Part shown: positions 19,570 through 28,750 of the stretch, piece by piece
Layout of the letters: the number at the start of each line of letters is the position of its first letter
Position numbering within the stretch: the first letter of the stretch is position 1
From: Planctomycetota bacterium
GTDB taxonomy: Bacteria; Planctomycetota; Phycisphaerae; Phycisphaerales; UBA1924
Reading direction: 5' to 3'
Length of the DNA stretch: 64,000 nucleotides
NCBI GenBank assembly: GCA_013285505.1
Contig: CP053450.1
Span: 852,796-916,795, forward strand
The notes under the pieces: model-generated
What the model was told of the DNA's origin: nothing
Seen by the model: the letters and a program-made list of their open reading frames with translations, nothing else
Database searches by the model: none
Translations under genes and position numbers: made by a program

Positions 19570-21489
19570 TCAACCGTGACGGCAACCGCGCGTGGCGGTG
19601 GTGACGGGAATCGCGGCCTGCGAACGCACCGTGCGGCTGGCCGATCTCCGCGACGAGGAGTAGCAGGCCGCGATTCCCGTCACCACCGCCACGCGCCGGC
19701 CACTCGATCTCGACACGCTCGGCCCGCTCAGCGTCGCCCAGACCGACGTGCACCACGAAGTCCATCTGCTTGCCCTGGTGCCCGCCGATCCCGATGAGCT
19801 GGCGGCTCTGCGTCACCCGCTCGCCGCGGATGACCGCCGTCACCCGCACGGTCGCGCCGAGGGCGTCACGAGCGACCGCCGCGAGCCGGTCCTCCGGGCT
19901 CGCAGCCTCGCGCGGGCTCGGATCGCCCTCCAGCCGCAAGACGAGCGCACGCCCCAGCCCCCCTGTCGCTGGCCTGGTTGAGATACACCCGCACCCGCGG
20001 CTCGCGTCCCTCGCGCTGATCCGGGCGGAGCCGGTTGAAGCTCTGCCCGACCATGATGTCCAGATCCCCGTCGCCGTCGACATCGGCGAGCGACGGCTGC
20101 CCCGCCCCGATGTGGCCGATCCCCACCCAGCTCGTGATGTCGCGGAACGTGCCGTCGGTCTGCTGCCGGTAGATCCGCAGCCGCTGGTCGTCCGGGTAGT
20201 CGCTCGAACACAGCAACAGATCAAGCCGCCCGTCCAGATCGAAATCGGCCAGCTCGCAGAAGATGTCGCCCTGGTTCCAGCTCCGGATCGTCGGGTCGGT
20301 GGGGACACGGTCCACGCTCAACTCCGGCGGGCTCGCAAACACCGTCCGCGTCACCCACGGTTCCGACTCATCCACGACCTCCTGCCGCTGCACGAGGAAC
20401 CGCGACCGGTCGCTGCTCTCTCCCGCCCAGCCGTGGGTGATCTCGGCGAGGAACAGGTCGAAGTCGCCGTCGTTGTCGATGTCGCCGACAGCCGCGTCGA
20501 ACGTGTTGCCGTTGGCGCGGAAGGGCTTCTCGTCGTCTCGGTCAAAGCGGGCGTCGGTCTTGGCGCGTTCCTTGAGCCATTCCGGGTGGCGGCCGTGGCG
20601 GATGGCGTCGCCGTCCAGGCCCGCCTCGGGGGCGACATCACGCATCCTCGGCGCGGGCAACTCCCGCATGTATTCATCCAGCGGACGGTCGACATAGAGC
20701 AGCCGGTTCCAACGCCTGCCGTAGTTCAGGTCGAGCAGCTGCGACCAGGCGTAGGTGTTCGAAGCCACCCCGCCGGCCGGGAATCCCAGTTGCGCGATCA
20801 TCACGCCGTAGGTCGGACGCCCCGCCGGATCGGTACGGTCGTCAAACTCCCGGCCCGCGTCGGGAAGGAGCCGAGGATTAGCCGCGACAGGACCATCGTC
20901 CACACCGGGCCCAAAGAGCACCTGGTTGGTAAAGCCCTCCAGACTGGGCCCGTACTTGACATACCAGTTCCCGAGGTAGACATCGAGTGCCGTCCTTGTC
21001 CACATCGCCCACCGCCACCGCCGCGGTGGTCGCGGGCGTCGCCGCATCGATCACCTCCCACGCCCCGAGCGGTGAGCCGAATGTCCCGTCCCCGTTCCCG
21101 CGCAGCCACGCCGTCTTCTCCGGCCCCTCGGTCGGCGGCTCGTAGTTGTCCGCGTTGATGTCGAGGTACCGCGTCCACACGCAGTCCTTGGTGCCGTCGT
21201 TGTCGAGGTCGGCAAACACCGCGATGTCGCCGCGTCGGAACGCCGGGAGCCCGGACGCCTCCACCTCGACAAACCGCACCCCCCGAGGTGCCTCGGAGTC
21301 CGCCGTGTTGAGGAACACCCGGTTCCGACCGATCACCGCGTCCGGCCGCCCGTCGTTGTTGAGATCCACAAAGCAGCAGTGGGGGCCCGCCAGACCCTCA
21401 AGCCCGAGGTCCGTCGTCGCCTCGACAAACGCCAACTGTCCGCACGCAGTCCCGGCGCAGAGCGCCACGATCATGGCTTGTTTCAGCAT
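19570..21489 (-). CDS. FG-GAP/VCBS repeat protein with ASPIC/UnbV domain, frameshifted as assembled
   Basis: Secreted beta-propeller protein. It starts at ATG 21489 with a signal peptide (MLKQAMIVALCAGTACG) and carries FG-GAP/VCBS calcium loops: DLNNDGRPDAVIG, DLDNDGTKD, DVDKDG, DIDNDGDFDLFLAE, DFDLDGRLDLLL and DVDGDGDLDIMVG. The C-terminal ASPIC/UnbV domain shows LGATVRV, SRQLIGIGGHQGKQ and HVGLGDAERAERVEIEWP. Three single-base insertions break the frame: near 20985-20992, in the C6 run 19958-19963, and near 19694-19702. After correction the present sequence ends at 19570 with an atypical tail; flipping the 41-bp loop between the inverted repeats would give the canonical ending. Ligand unknown. 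It is convergent with the giant surface protein. Confidence 0.75.
19588..19696. repeat. 34-bp perfect inverted repeat flanking a 41-bp loop
   Basis: Arms 19588-19621 and 19663-19696 are exact reverse complements; the spacer is 19622-19662. The repeat sits in the last codons of the minus-strand ASPIC/UnbV gene. Reading plus from GTG 19592 through the left arm and loop gives VAVVTGIAAC followed by ERTVRLADLRDEE and TAG at 19661-19663, which matches the usual end of UnbV domains. On the gene strand the loop is therefore backwards. Confidence 0.9.
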
Positions 21490-21553
21490 CTACGCATGGT
21501 ACCGCGAGGCGTCCGGTCCGCGTGTGGCTCGAGAGAGCCCATGTCCCCGGCGA

Positions 21554-22752
21554 CTACGCCAGCGGACGATCGATCCGCACGTATCCCCGATTCTCCGCGG
21601 CCCGACCGTCGGGACCCCGATCGTCAGCACCACGACTCTCCGGCACGTCACGCTCGGGCTTCACCTCCGCGGCGTGCGGTGCGCCCGCCGGCGAGGCTGC
21701 CGCCGGGCCCGGTGCCGACGAACCCGGTGCCGACGAACCCGGTGCCGACGAACCCGCGGCCGGCGGCGTTTCCACAGGCGGCCCCAGTCGGTCCATCGCA
21801 TCCAGGAGTGCGTGCATGCGGCTTGTGATTTCCTTGTCGAACATCGCCAGCGCCCGGCTCGCACCGTCGGCGATCTCTCGCCCGCGCTGGTCGATCGCCC
21901 GGAGCTGACCCTCCGCAGCACTGAGCCTCGCCTCCGCCTCCGCCGCCTGCCGCTCCGCAGCCTCGGCCCGGGCCGCCGCGGCCTCGGGCGCGGTCCAGCC
22001 GCAAGAGACACCCTCGACTCGAGCTTTTCACTCACCGTGTCCTGTTCGTCCGAGGCGATCTCGATCGCCCGCCCCATCGCCGTCGCCGCCGCGGCGTCGC
22101 GCTCTTCCAGCATCGCCGCCAATCGCTCGCTCGCCGCCTCGATCTTGCCGTCCAGCTCCGCGACCAGAGCGTCCATCGCCGATCTGGCCCGCCCGGTCGC
22201 CTCGTCCACGCGGGTCCTGCTCTCCTCACCCAGCGACGCCACCGTGGCCTCCGCCCGCTCGATCGCCTGCCGGAGCGAGTCTTCGAGCCCCGTCGCGCGC
22301 GGCCGCGGCCTCGTGGGCTTGCTGCGCCTCGCGGAGCCGCAACCACGCTCTCCGCCGTCGCGCGCGCGGGCCGCCTCTCCGGCGGTCCGTTCCGCGACCT
22401 CGGCCGCGGCACTGGCCCGTTCGAGAGCTTCCTCCGCTTGCTTGAGCTTCTGGTCGATCGTGGGGATCAGCCGTACCGCCGGCCGCAGCTTCTCGCCGGC
22501 CTGCGAAGCAACCCCGCGGAGACGCTCGACGACCCCGTCCGTCTCCTCGATCGCCCGGCCCAGGCGCTCGCGTCCTTCCGCGGCCTCGACGAGCAGGTGC
22601 CGGAGCGACTGCGCAAACTCAGAAAAAGCCGCGGCGTCCACCACACGCGGGCTCAGAAAGACCGCTTCGACCGCGTCTTCCGGCGAACCCGTCGCGCGAT
22701 CGTCGTGCTGGCGGGCGCCCGCCAATTCGCGTTGGGGAATGGTCTCGTGCAT
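21554..22752 (-). CDS. Coiled-coil protein of unknown function, heavily frameshifted as assembled
   Basis: Not assigned to a family. ATG 22752 has GGAGG 8-12 nt upstream. The N-terminal frame is Glu/Ala-rich coiled coil (for example LEDSLRQAIERAEATVASL and KIEAASERLAAMLEERDAAA); the C-terminal frame continues with RAIDQRGREIADG, then MFDKEITSRMHALLDAMDRL, a Pro/Ala segment with three GSSAP copies, and stops at 21554. Five removable single bases, three between about 22300 and 22365 and two near 21995-22025, restore a continuous coiled coil of about 400 aa. No signal peptide or membrane helix is visible. It lies 93 nt downstream of rnc on the same strand and may share its transcript. Confidence 0.55.
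21711..21755. repeat. Three exact copies of a 15-bp tandem repeat
   Basis: GGTGCCGACGAACCC at 21711-21725, 21726-21740 and 21741-21755. It is in frame inside the coiled-coil gene and gives the repeated GSSAP motif, so copy number can change without shifting the frame. Confidence 0.9.
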
Positions 22753-22845
22753 GGCCGACCCTCCGTGGAGGCCCAATATACCCGCAGTATCGGTCGCTCG
22801 CCCCGCGGGCCCGATCGGGCAGACCCGCGCGCGCAAGCCGCGGCC

Positions 22846-23574
22846 TCAGCCGAAGACCTGAACATCCCCGTTGTCGCACAGCTGAGCGAGCCCGAGCTCG
22901 ATCAGCGCGATCAGTGCGGCGTGCTGCTCGGCCTCCTTCTTGCTCTGGCCCCAGACCGCGTCGAACTGCCGCTCACCAATCTCCACGCACACCTTGAAGC
23001 ACTTGGAGTGGTCCGGCCCCTTCTCGTCCAGCGTGCGATACCCCGGCGAACGCTCGAGCTGCTGCTGGGCGTGCTGCTGCAGCACGCTCTTAAAGTTGTG
23101 CTGATGCCCGCTCTCGGCCGCGGCCTCGATGACCGGGTCGAGCAGGGGGAGCAGGAACCGCCGGGCCGCCTTGAGCCCCCCGTCGAGCGTGAGCGCCCCG
23201 ACCACCGCCTCCAGCACCGCCGCCGAGAGCGACTGGGGCAGCGCCGTCTGCCCCATCATGCCCTTGCCCACGACCAGGAGCTTCTGCAGCCCCAGCGACC
23301 GGGCCAGCTTGGCGCACGTCCGGCGAGAGACGGCCGCGGACTTGATCTTGGTCATGTCCCCTTCGAGCAGGTCCGGATAGAGGTCGAAGATCCGCTGGCA
23401 GGCCACCAGCCCCAGCACCGAATCGCCCAGAAACTCGAGCCGCTCGTTGCTCTCCAGCCTGCAGGAGGCCACCGACGAGTGCACGAACGCCCGCTCCAGA
23501 AGCGACCGGTCGGTGAACCGGTACCCGATGATGTCCTCGATCTGCTCGATCCGAGCGAGGGATTCCCCGTCCAT
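22846..23574 (-). CDS. rnc: Ribonuclease III with a changed active-site residue
   Basis: Double-strand-specific endoribonuclease for rRNA and mRNA processing. The catalytic domain (1-150) has the signature NERLEFLGDSVLG with E44, E47 and D51, and E71 in LLEGDMTK. The second metal motif, normally DxxE, reads AVLE (A119...E122), so one of the usual aspartates is Ala. A dsRNA-binding domain follows (about 165-235: FKSVLQQHAQQQ, FKVCVEIG, KKEAEQHAALIAL). ATG 23574 has GGGAG at a proper distance; a longer TTG start at 23616 adds 14 residues without family support. Length 242 aa is normal. It is divergent from rpmH. Confidence 0.92.
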   Translation of the reverse strand: MDGESLARIEQIEDIIGYRFTDRSLLERAFVHSSVASCRLESNERLEFLGDSVLGLVACQRIFDLYPDLLEGDMTKIKSAAVSRRTCAKLARSLGLQKLLVVGKGMMGQTALPQSLSAAVLEAVVGALTLDGGLKAARRFLLPLLDPVIEAAAESGHQHNFKSVLQQHAQQQLERSPGYRTLDEKGPDHSKCFKVCVEIGERQFDAVWGQSKKEAEQHAALIALIELGLAQLCDNGDVQVFG

Positions 23575-23840
23575 CGCGCCAACTCCCGAACCCGTCCCGC
23601 GAGCGCGGGAGGGCAAGTCAAAGTCCGAACACGGACGCGATGGCTCGCAGCCCGCTCCGTACCGGTGCGGACCTCGAGCGATCGCGGCCCGAAAGCCACT
23701 ATCAACATCCTACCAAATATCCTGCCCAAAGGCCACCGGATTCCGTGGGACAAGAGCCTTGCCCGCACGGCTCTCGCGCCTATCCTTGTGGCCCGGCGAA
23801 TCGGAACCCCCGATCGGAGCCTGTTCGGAGATACAACGCC
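23575..23840. promoter_or_regulatory. Divergent promoter region between rnc and rpmH
   Basis: 266 bp without a gene. The most A/T-rich part is 23698-23725 (CTATCAACATCCTACCAAAT), which could hold promoter elements for either side. GGAG at 23827-23830 is the rpmH ribosome site. No operator is recognised. Confidence 0.4.
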
Positions 23841-23987
23841 ATGACGACCCACTATTCCAAGCGCCGCAGCAAGATCAAGCGCAACCGCCTCATGGGCTTC
23901 CGGTCCCGCATGAAGACCAAGAGCGGGCGCAAGATCATCAACAACAAACGCCGCCGCGGGCAGATGCTCAACGCCGCCAAGCGCTGA
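23841..23987 (+). CDS. rpmH: Large ribosomal subunit protein bL34
   Basis: 48-aa basic ribosomal protein. The core RNRLMGFRSRMKTKSGRKII matches the bL34 signature (KRxRxHGFRxRMxTxxGRxVL), ending NNKRRRGQMLNAAKR. ATG 23841 follows GGAGATACAACGCC. In many bacteria rpmH sits next to rnpA near the origin; here it is followed by a terminator and then a transporter, so rnpA is not adjacent. Confidence 0.93.
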   Translation: MTTHYSKRRSKIKRNRLMGFRSRMKTKSGRKIINNKRRRGQMLNAAKR

Positions 23988-24037
23988 GCCGCCCCGCCGG
24001 GTCCGCACGACCCCTCAACATCCCGATTCTGTTCCAC

Positions 24038-24066
24038 AGGCCCGCGTTCGACGCGGGCCTTGTTCG
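24038..24066 (+). terminator. Rho-independent terminator after rpmH
   Basis: Stem AGGCCCGCG (24038-24046), loop TTCGA, stem CGCGGGCCT (24052-24060), then TTGTTC. It separates rpmH from the transporter gene. Confidence 0.8.
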
Positions 24067-24165
24067 TAGCGCTGCGCGCGCGCCGCAACACAGAATGCAC
24101 TACGATGGCCGGCCGGGAGGCACACGAAATGCCGCCCTTCCTCTTCCCCTCCTGCCGAGGCTGCG

Positions 24166-26877
24166 ATGAGCGACCAGACACCAGACCCAGTCGACCTCAC
24201 CCCGGCTGTCGAATCCGACACCACCTCAGACAGCGGCACACCGCCGAGAGGCCACGCGCCGGACGAGGGCACGCCGGGCTCGTTCGGACCGCGGCGGCCC
24301 TACCGCGAGGTCACCCTCTCCGCACTCGTCCTCGCGCTGCTCATCGGCATCGTGATGAACGCCTCGATCACCTACGCGGGGCTCAAGATCGGGTTCACCA
24401 TCGGCGGCTCGGCCATCGCGGCCGTGGTCGGGTTCGGCATCCTCCGCGGCCTCATGCGTCTGTTCGTCAAGGACGCCGGCTCCGTCGTCGAGGTCAACAT
24501 CGCCCAGACCGTCGGCTCGGCCATCAACACCTCCAACTCCGGCGTCATCTTCACCGTCCCCGTGCTCTTCCTGCTGGGCATGACGCTCGACTGGGGCGAC
24601 CTCGATTTCTGGCTCATCACCCTGGCCTGTGTCGCCGGTGCGCTGCTCGGCTGCGCGTTCATCATCCCGCTCCGCAAGCAGATGATCGAGATCGACCGGC
24701 TCCGCTTCCCGTCTGCGGTCGGCGTGGCGTCGATCCTCAAGAGCCCCGGCGGCGGCGTCAAGAAGACGCTCGTGCTGCTGGCGGGCATCCTGCTCTCGGC
24801 CCTCATGTACGCCCCGACCGCGATGAACACGCTGCCGGCCGGCGGCGTGGCAGACACAGCGATCGTCGGCGACACCCAGCGCAGCGTGGCCGAACTCGCC
24901 GGCGTCGATGCCGACGACCGTGACCGGCTCGACCAGCTCGTCTTCGCCGAACGCCTGAGCGAAGCCCAGGCCCAGAACACGCGCAATATGCAGGGCTGGA
25001 TCGAGGCCAAGGAGGCCCCCGCCGGCGTCGCGCGTCGCGGCGAGCTCATCGCCGAGCGTCGCGCGGTCACCGCCGATCTCGCCGAGGCCAAGGACTCGCT
25101 CTACGACGACCCCATCCCCGAGGGCACCCGAGATCGCATCGCCGAGGACAAGGCTCGGATCGCCGAGATCAACACCGAACTCGAATCCGCCGAACTCGCG
25201 CCGTTCGCCCGATACAGCGAAGAGCTCGCGATCGCGGTCCACAGCATCGAGACCGGCTTCACCGGCGAGGGCGAGAACGCCAAAGCCCTGAGCTGGGACG
25301 ACCTCCGCCACCGCGACTACGGCTGGGCGACCGACAACCTCTGGGGCTACCACGACCTCCAGCTCCGCCTGCCCGAGTACGGCGACCCCGAGTCGGCCGA
25401 TCCGGGTGTGCTGCACCCGAATGTCGATCGAGACGGCAACGGCCGCCCCGACCTGCTCGTGACCGACGGCACGGTCGATGTCGGCCGGGCGATCGGCCTG
25501 CCCCCGCAGGTGCAGCTCATATTCGCCATCGCGCCGTTCGCCCTCGGTGCCGGGTTCATCACCGGTCGCGCCGGCCTGATGGTCCTCGCCGGCGGCATCC
25601 TCGCCTACTTCGTCATCAACCCCGTGGTCTTCGGGATGGGCTGGCTGCCGGCGACCGTCGAGGCCAAGGACGCGCCGGGGTTCGCCTTCGGCGCCTTCAA
25701 CCGGCCGCTGGGCATCGGTCTGCTGCTCGGCGGTGCGCTCATGGGCGTGCTGTTCTCCGTGCCGGCCATCGCCGCGGCGCTCAAGTCCATCGCCACCGCC
25801 GGCCGCACCGCCGGCAAGGGCGGACGCGAGGAGATGGGCATCGTTCCCATCGTCTTCGCCGTCATCGCCGCCGGCCTGCTGCTGTTCATGGCGGCTGATT
25901 ATGTCGGCAACGAGCCGCTCAACAAGAACGGCCTCGACCCGGTTTCCGGGCTCGAGGTCGCGGGCAACATCGAGAACGCCACCTACAAGGGCTACTCGAT
26001 CGCCTTCGCCGAGCAGGACAGCCGCGACGCCTGGGTCAACGGCACGAGCTTCGGCGAGGGCGAGTCGGCGGTCACCTGGGACGACGCGGCCAAGGATGCC
26101 TTCCTCGCGACCAAGAGCGCCAAGCCGGGCCTGCTCGCCTCGATGAACCCGCACCTCCGCGCCGCCATCATCGCGGTGGTGGGGGTGCTCTGGATCTGGT
26201 TCGCCGGCATCATCATCGCCCAGTGCACCGGCATGACCGATTGGTCGCCGATCTCCGGCATGGCACTCCTCACCGTGGTGCTTGTCTTGCTTCTCTCCGG
26301 CTCGGGGTCCGTCCTCGGGGCAGTGCTGATCGGCGCAGCGCTCTGCGTCGCGATCACGCTCGCAGCCGACATGATGGCCGACCTCAAGACCGGCCACCTC
26401 ATCGGCGGCAAACCCCGGCGCCAGCAGATGTGCGAGATGTTCGCCGTGCCCATCGGCCCGGTCATCACAATGCTGACCATCCTCATCATCGTCGGGGCCA
26501 ACCTCAAGACCACCGGAATCGCCATGGGCCCCGGCACCACGACCTCCGCCCCGCAGGCCCAGGCGCTGCAGGCGGTCATCGAGGGTGTGCAGGGCGGGCA
26601 GATGCCCTACGCCCTCTACGGCCTCGGCGCGGGCCTGGGCATCCTGCTCGGCCTCGGCTCGTTCGCCGGCCTCGGCGTGCTGGTCGGCCTCAGTGTCTAC
26701 CTGCCGTTCATGTACATCTCGACCTACGGCATCGGGTGCGTGGTCAACATCATCCTCCGCGCGTTCAAGGGCCCGCGCTGGACCGAGGAGTGGGGGGTGC
26801 CGTTCGCCGCGGGCCTCATCGTCGGGGAGTCGATCCTCGCGCTCATCTTCAATATCGTGATCCTCGCGATCGGCTGA
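24166..26877 (+). CDS. OPT-family oligopeptide transporter
   Basis: 903-aa polytopic inner-membrane transporter of the OPT family (peptides or peptide-like metal chelates; the actual substrate is unknown). The first helices carry the family pattern SALVLALLIGIVMNASITYAGLKIG and the motif around NIAQTVGSAIN; the region RLRFPSAVGVASIL is also typical. About 14-16 helices are visible. A hydrophilic, partly helical insert of about 200 residues (roughly 225-440) separates the early helices from PPQVQLIFAIAPFALGAGFITG, and a second polar insert lies near 585-640. ATG 24166 is the first start after the rpmH terminator. A small membrane protein follows after 24 nt and is probably co-transcribed. Confidence 0.88.
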   Translation: MSDQTPDPVDLTPAVESDTTSDSGTPPRGHAPDEGTPGSFGPRRPYREVTLSALVLALLIGIVMNASITYAGLKIGFTIGGSAIAAVVGFGILRGLMRLFVKDAGSVVEVNIAQTVGSAINTSNSGVIFTVPVLFLLGMTLDWGDLDFWLITLACVAGALLGCAFIIPLRKQMIEIDRLRFPSAVGVASILKSPGGGVKKTLVLLAGILLSALMYAPTAMNTLPAGGVADTAIVGDTQRSVAELAGVDADDRDRLDQLVFAERLSEAQAQNTRNMQGWIEAKEAPAGVARRGELIAERRAVTADLAEAKDSLYDDPIPEGTRDRIAEDKARIAEINTELESAELAPFARYSEELAIAVHSIETGFTGEGENAKALSWDDLRHRDYGWATDNLWGYHDLQLRLPEYGDPESADPGVLHPNVDRDGNGRPDLLVTDGTVDVGRAIGLPPQVQLIFAIAPFALGAGFITGRAGLMVLAGGILAYFVINPVVFGMGWLPATVEAKDAPGFAFGAFNRPLGIGLLLGGALMGVLFSVPAIAAALKSIATAGRTAGKGGREEMGIVPIVFAVIAAGLLLFMAADYVGNEPLNKNGLDPVSGLEVAGNIENATYKGYSIAFAEQDSRDAWVNGTSFGEGESAVTWDDAAKDAFLATKSAKPGLLASMNPHLRAAIIAVVGVLWIWFAGIIIAQCTGMTDWSPISGMALLTVVLVLLLSGSGSVLGAVLIGAALCVAITLAADMMADLKTGHLIGGKPRRQQMCEMFAVPIGPVITMLTILIIVGANLKTTGIAMGPGTTTSAPQAQALQAVIEGVQGGQMPYALYGLGAGLGILLGLGSFAGLGVLVGLSVYLPFMYISTYGIGCVVNIILRAFKGPRWTEEWGVPFAAGLIVGESILALIFNIVILAIG

Positions 26878-26901
26878 TCTGGTCTCTCACGGAGTCTCCC
26901 A

Positions 26902-27696
26902 ATGCGATTGCTCGCGTTCATCCTCATCTGGGTCTCGCTCGGCGTCGGGGCCGTCTCCGCCACCACCGCGTACATGTGGAAGTTCCCCGAATCGGGCGGC
27001 GCCGACCACTTCCTGCTCGGCACCGAGGCCGACGGCACCAAGAGCTACGCGGTGCTCTCCGGCGTCGCCGGCATCGACGCCGACGAAGCCCCCATCGTGC
27101 AGCCCGACACCGCGCTGACCCCCGAGATCGTCGCGCAGCTCCCGACCGAGAGCACCCAGCCCGTCCAGCGCGTCAAGGTCAAGACGTTCAAGTTCAGCCG
27201 CTGGACACACCTGCCGCACTTTGCGATCGCCTGCGTCGGCCTGCTCGCCGGCGCGATGCTCACGCGGCTGAGCGCCGCCCGCGCCATCAAGCTCGCCGAG
27301 GCCAGCGCAGAGACCGACGACGCGATGTCGCCGGAGAACGCCGTCCTGCAACTCCGGACCGTGGTCGCCGGCCTCCTCGAAGACGCGCCCGCCGAGCCCG
27401 ACAACCGCCGCGCCTGTGCGCTCATCACCGACCGCCTCGGCGAAGCGATCAGCGACTTCGTCCCGCCCATCACCGAGCAGCGCGAGCGGCTCGTCGCCCG
27501 CATGGGCCTGGGGTCCTACGCCAGCCTGATGGACGTCTTCGCCTCCGCCGAGCGGGCCATGAACCGCGCCTGGTCCGCCGCGGCCGACCAGGCCTACGAC
27601 GAGGCCATCGAATCCCTCGAACGCGCCGCCGAACGCCTGCCCGTGGTCGAAGACAAGCTCTCAGGCCGCGCACCCTCCCTCCTGCCCCTCGGCTGA
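26902..27696 (+). CDS. Two-helix membrane protein paired with the OPT transporter
   Basis: Not recognised. 264 aa with an N-terminal helix (LLAFILIWVSLGVGAVSA), an exported segment of about 75 residues, a second helix (HFAIACVGLLAGAMLTRL) and a cytoplasmic C-terminal part rich in Glu and Ala that looks all-helical (residues 120-260). ATG 26902 lies 24 nt after the transporter stop, so it is probably in the same operon and may be an accessory subunit; this is inference from position only. Confidence 0.7.
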   Translation: MRLLAFILIWVSLGVGAVSATTAYMWKFPESGGADHFLLGTEADGTKSYAVLSGVAGIDADEAPIVQPDTALTPEIVAQLPTESTQPVQRVKVKTFKFSRWTHLPHFAIACVGLLAGAMLTRLSAARAIKLAEASAETDDAMSPENAVLQLRTVVAGLLEDAPAEPDNRRACALITDRLGEAISDFVPPITEQRERLVARMGLGSYASLMDVFASAERAMNRAWSAAADQAYDEAIESLERAAERLPVVEDKLSGRAPSLLPLG

Positions 27697-27778
27697 CCGG
27701 GTCCTGAACACCGGGTCGCGGCATGGTGTGCGCCCAACGAGGCGGTACACTGCGCCGAGCACCCTCAGGAGATCCACC

Positions 27779-28747
27779 ATGTTCAACCGCTGTGCCGCCA
27801 CCCTGCTCTGTGTCGCGATGTTCTCACCCGCCCTCGTCGCCCAGCAACAGACCCCTGCCGACAAGCCGGTCAGGCTCGTCAAAGAGCCCACGCTCTACGA
27901 CGTCAACGCCGACGCCTCCGAGCAGATCGCCGAAGCCCTCGCCAAGGCCAGCAAGGAGAACCGCCGCGTCCTCATCCAGTGGGGCGGCAACTGGTGCGGA
28001 TGGTGCATCCAGCTCAACGACCACATGCGCGCAGACAAGGACCTCCGCCGCAAGCTGCTCTACGAGTACGACCTCGTCCACATCGACATCGGCCGCTTCG
28101 ACAAGAACATCGAGCTGGCCACCAAGCTCGGCGCCGACCTCAAGGGCAACGGCGTCCCCTTCCTCACCGTCCTGAGCGCCGACGGCACGCCCATCGCCAA
28201 CCAGGAGACCGGATCGCTCGAGGCCCCCGACAACCCCGACGCCTCCCACGATTCGGCCAAGCTCATGGCCTTCCTCACCGAGCACCAGGCCGAGTACCGC
28301 AGCGCCTCGGCCATCCTCGACGAGGGCCTCGCACAGGCCCGCGAAGAAGACAAACTCGTCTTCCTGCACTACGGCGCACCGTGGTGCTCGTGGTGCCACC
28401 GGCTCGAGGCGTTCCTCGCCCGCGAGGACGTCATCGAAATCCTCGGCGAGCACTTCGTTGACGTCAAGATCGACACCGACCGCACCATCGGCGGCGGCGA
28501 GATGCTCACCGACATGCGCAACTCACCCCGCGGCGGCATCCCCTGGTTCGCCTTCCTCAACTCCCGAGGCGAGATCGTCACCCACAGCTCCGCCGGTGGA
28601 CAGAACATCGGCTACCCCGCCGCGCCCGAAGAAGCCGACGGCTTCCTCGAGATGCTCCGTGCCACCAAGCGCGACATCACCGAAGAGCAAATGCAGTTCC
28701 TCAAGACCGAGCTGATCAACAGCATGAAGCCCCAGACGAGCCACTGA
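27779..28747 (+). CDS. Secreted protein with two thioredoxin-like domains
   Basis: 322 aa. A signal peptide (MFNRCAATLLCVAMFSPALVA) is followed by two tandem thioredoxin-fold domains: the first (about 40-150) has the redox motif WCGWC in IQWGGNWCGWCIQL, the second (about 185-300) has WCSWC in HYGAPWCSWCHRL. Both resemble the thioredoxin_7/DUF255-like group rather than classical CGPC thioredoxins. Expected role: thiol-disulfide exchange in the periplasm. ATG 27779 is chosen because AGGAG lies 7 nt upstream and it begins the signal peptide. Only 3 nt separate it from the next gene, so they are co-translated. Confidence 0.85.
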   Translation: MFNRCAATLLCVAMFSPALVAQQQTPADKPVRLVKEPTLYDVNADASEQIAEALAKASKENRRVLIQWGGNWCGWCIQLNDHMRADKDLRRKLLYEYDLVHIDIGRFDKNIELATKLGADLKGNGVPFLTVLSADGTPIANQETGSLEAPDNPDASHDSAKLMAFLTEHQAEYRSASAILDEGLAQAREEDKLVFLHYGAPWCSWCHRLEAFLAREDVIEILGEHFVDVKIDTDRTIGGGEMLTDMRNSPRGGIPWFAFLNSRGEIVTHSSAGGQNIGYPAAPEEADGFLEMLRATKRDITEEQMQFLKTELINSMKPQTSH

Positions 28748-28750
28748 TCC

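Noticed and set aside
19588-19696. Transcription terminator explanation for the 34-bp inverted repeat
   Set aside because: The 41-bp loop is too long, no T-run follows, and a proper terminator for the giant gene already lies at 19507-19541.
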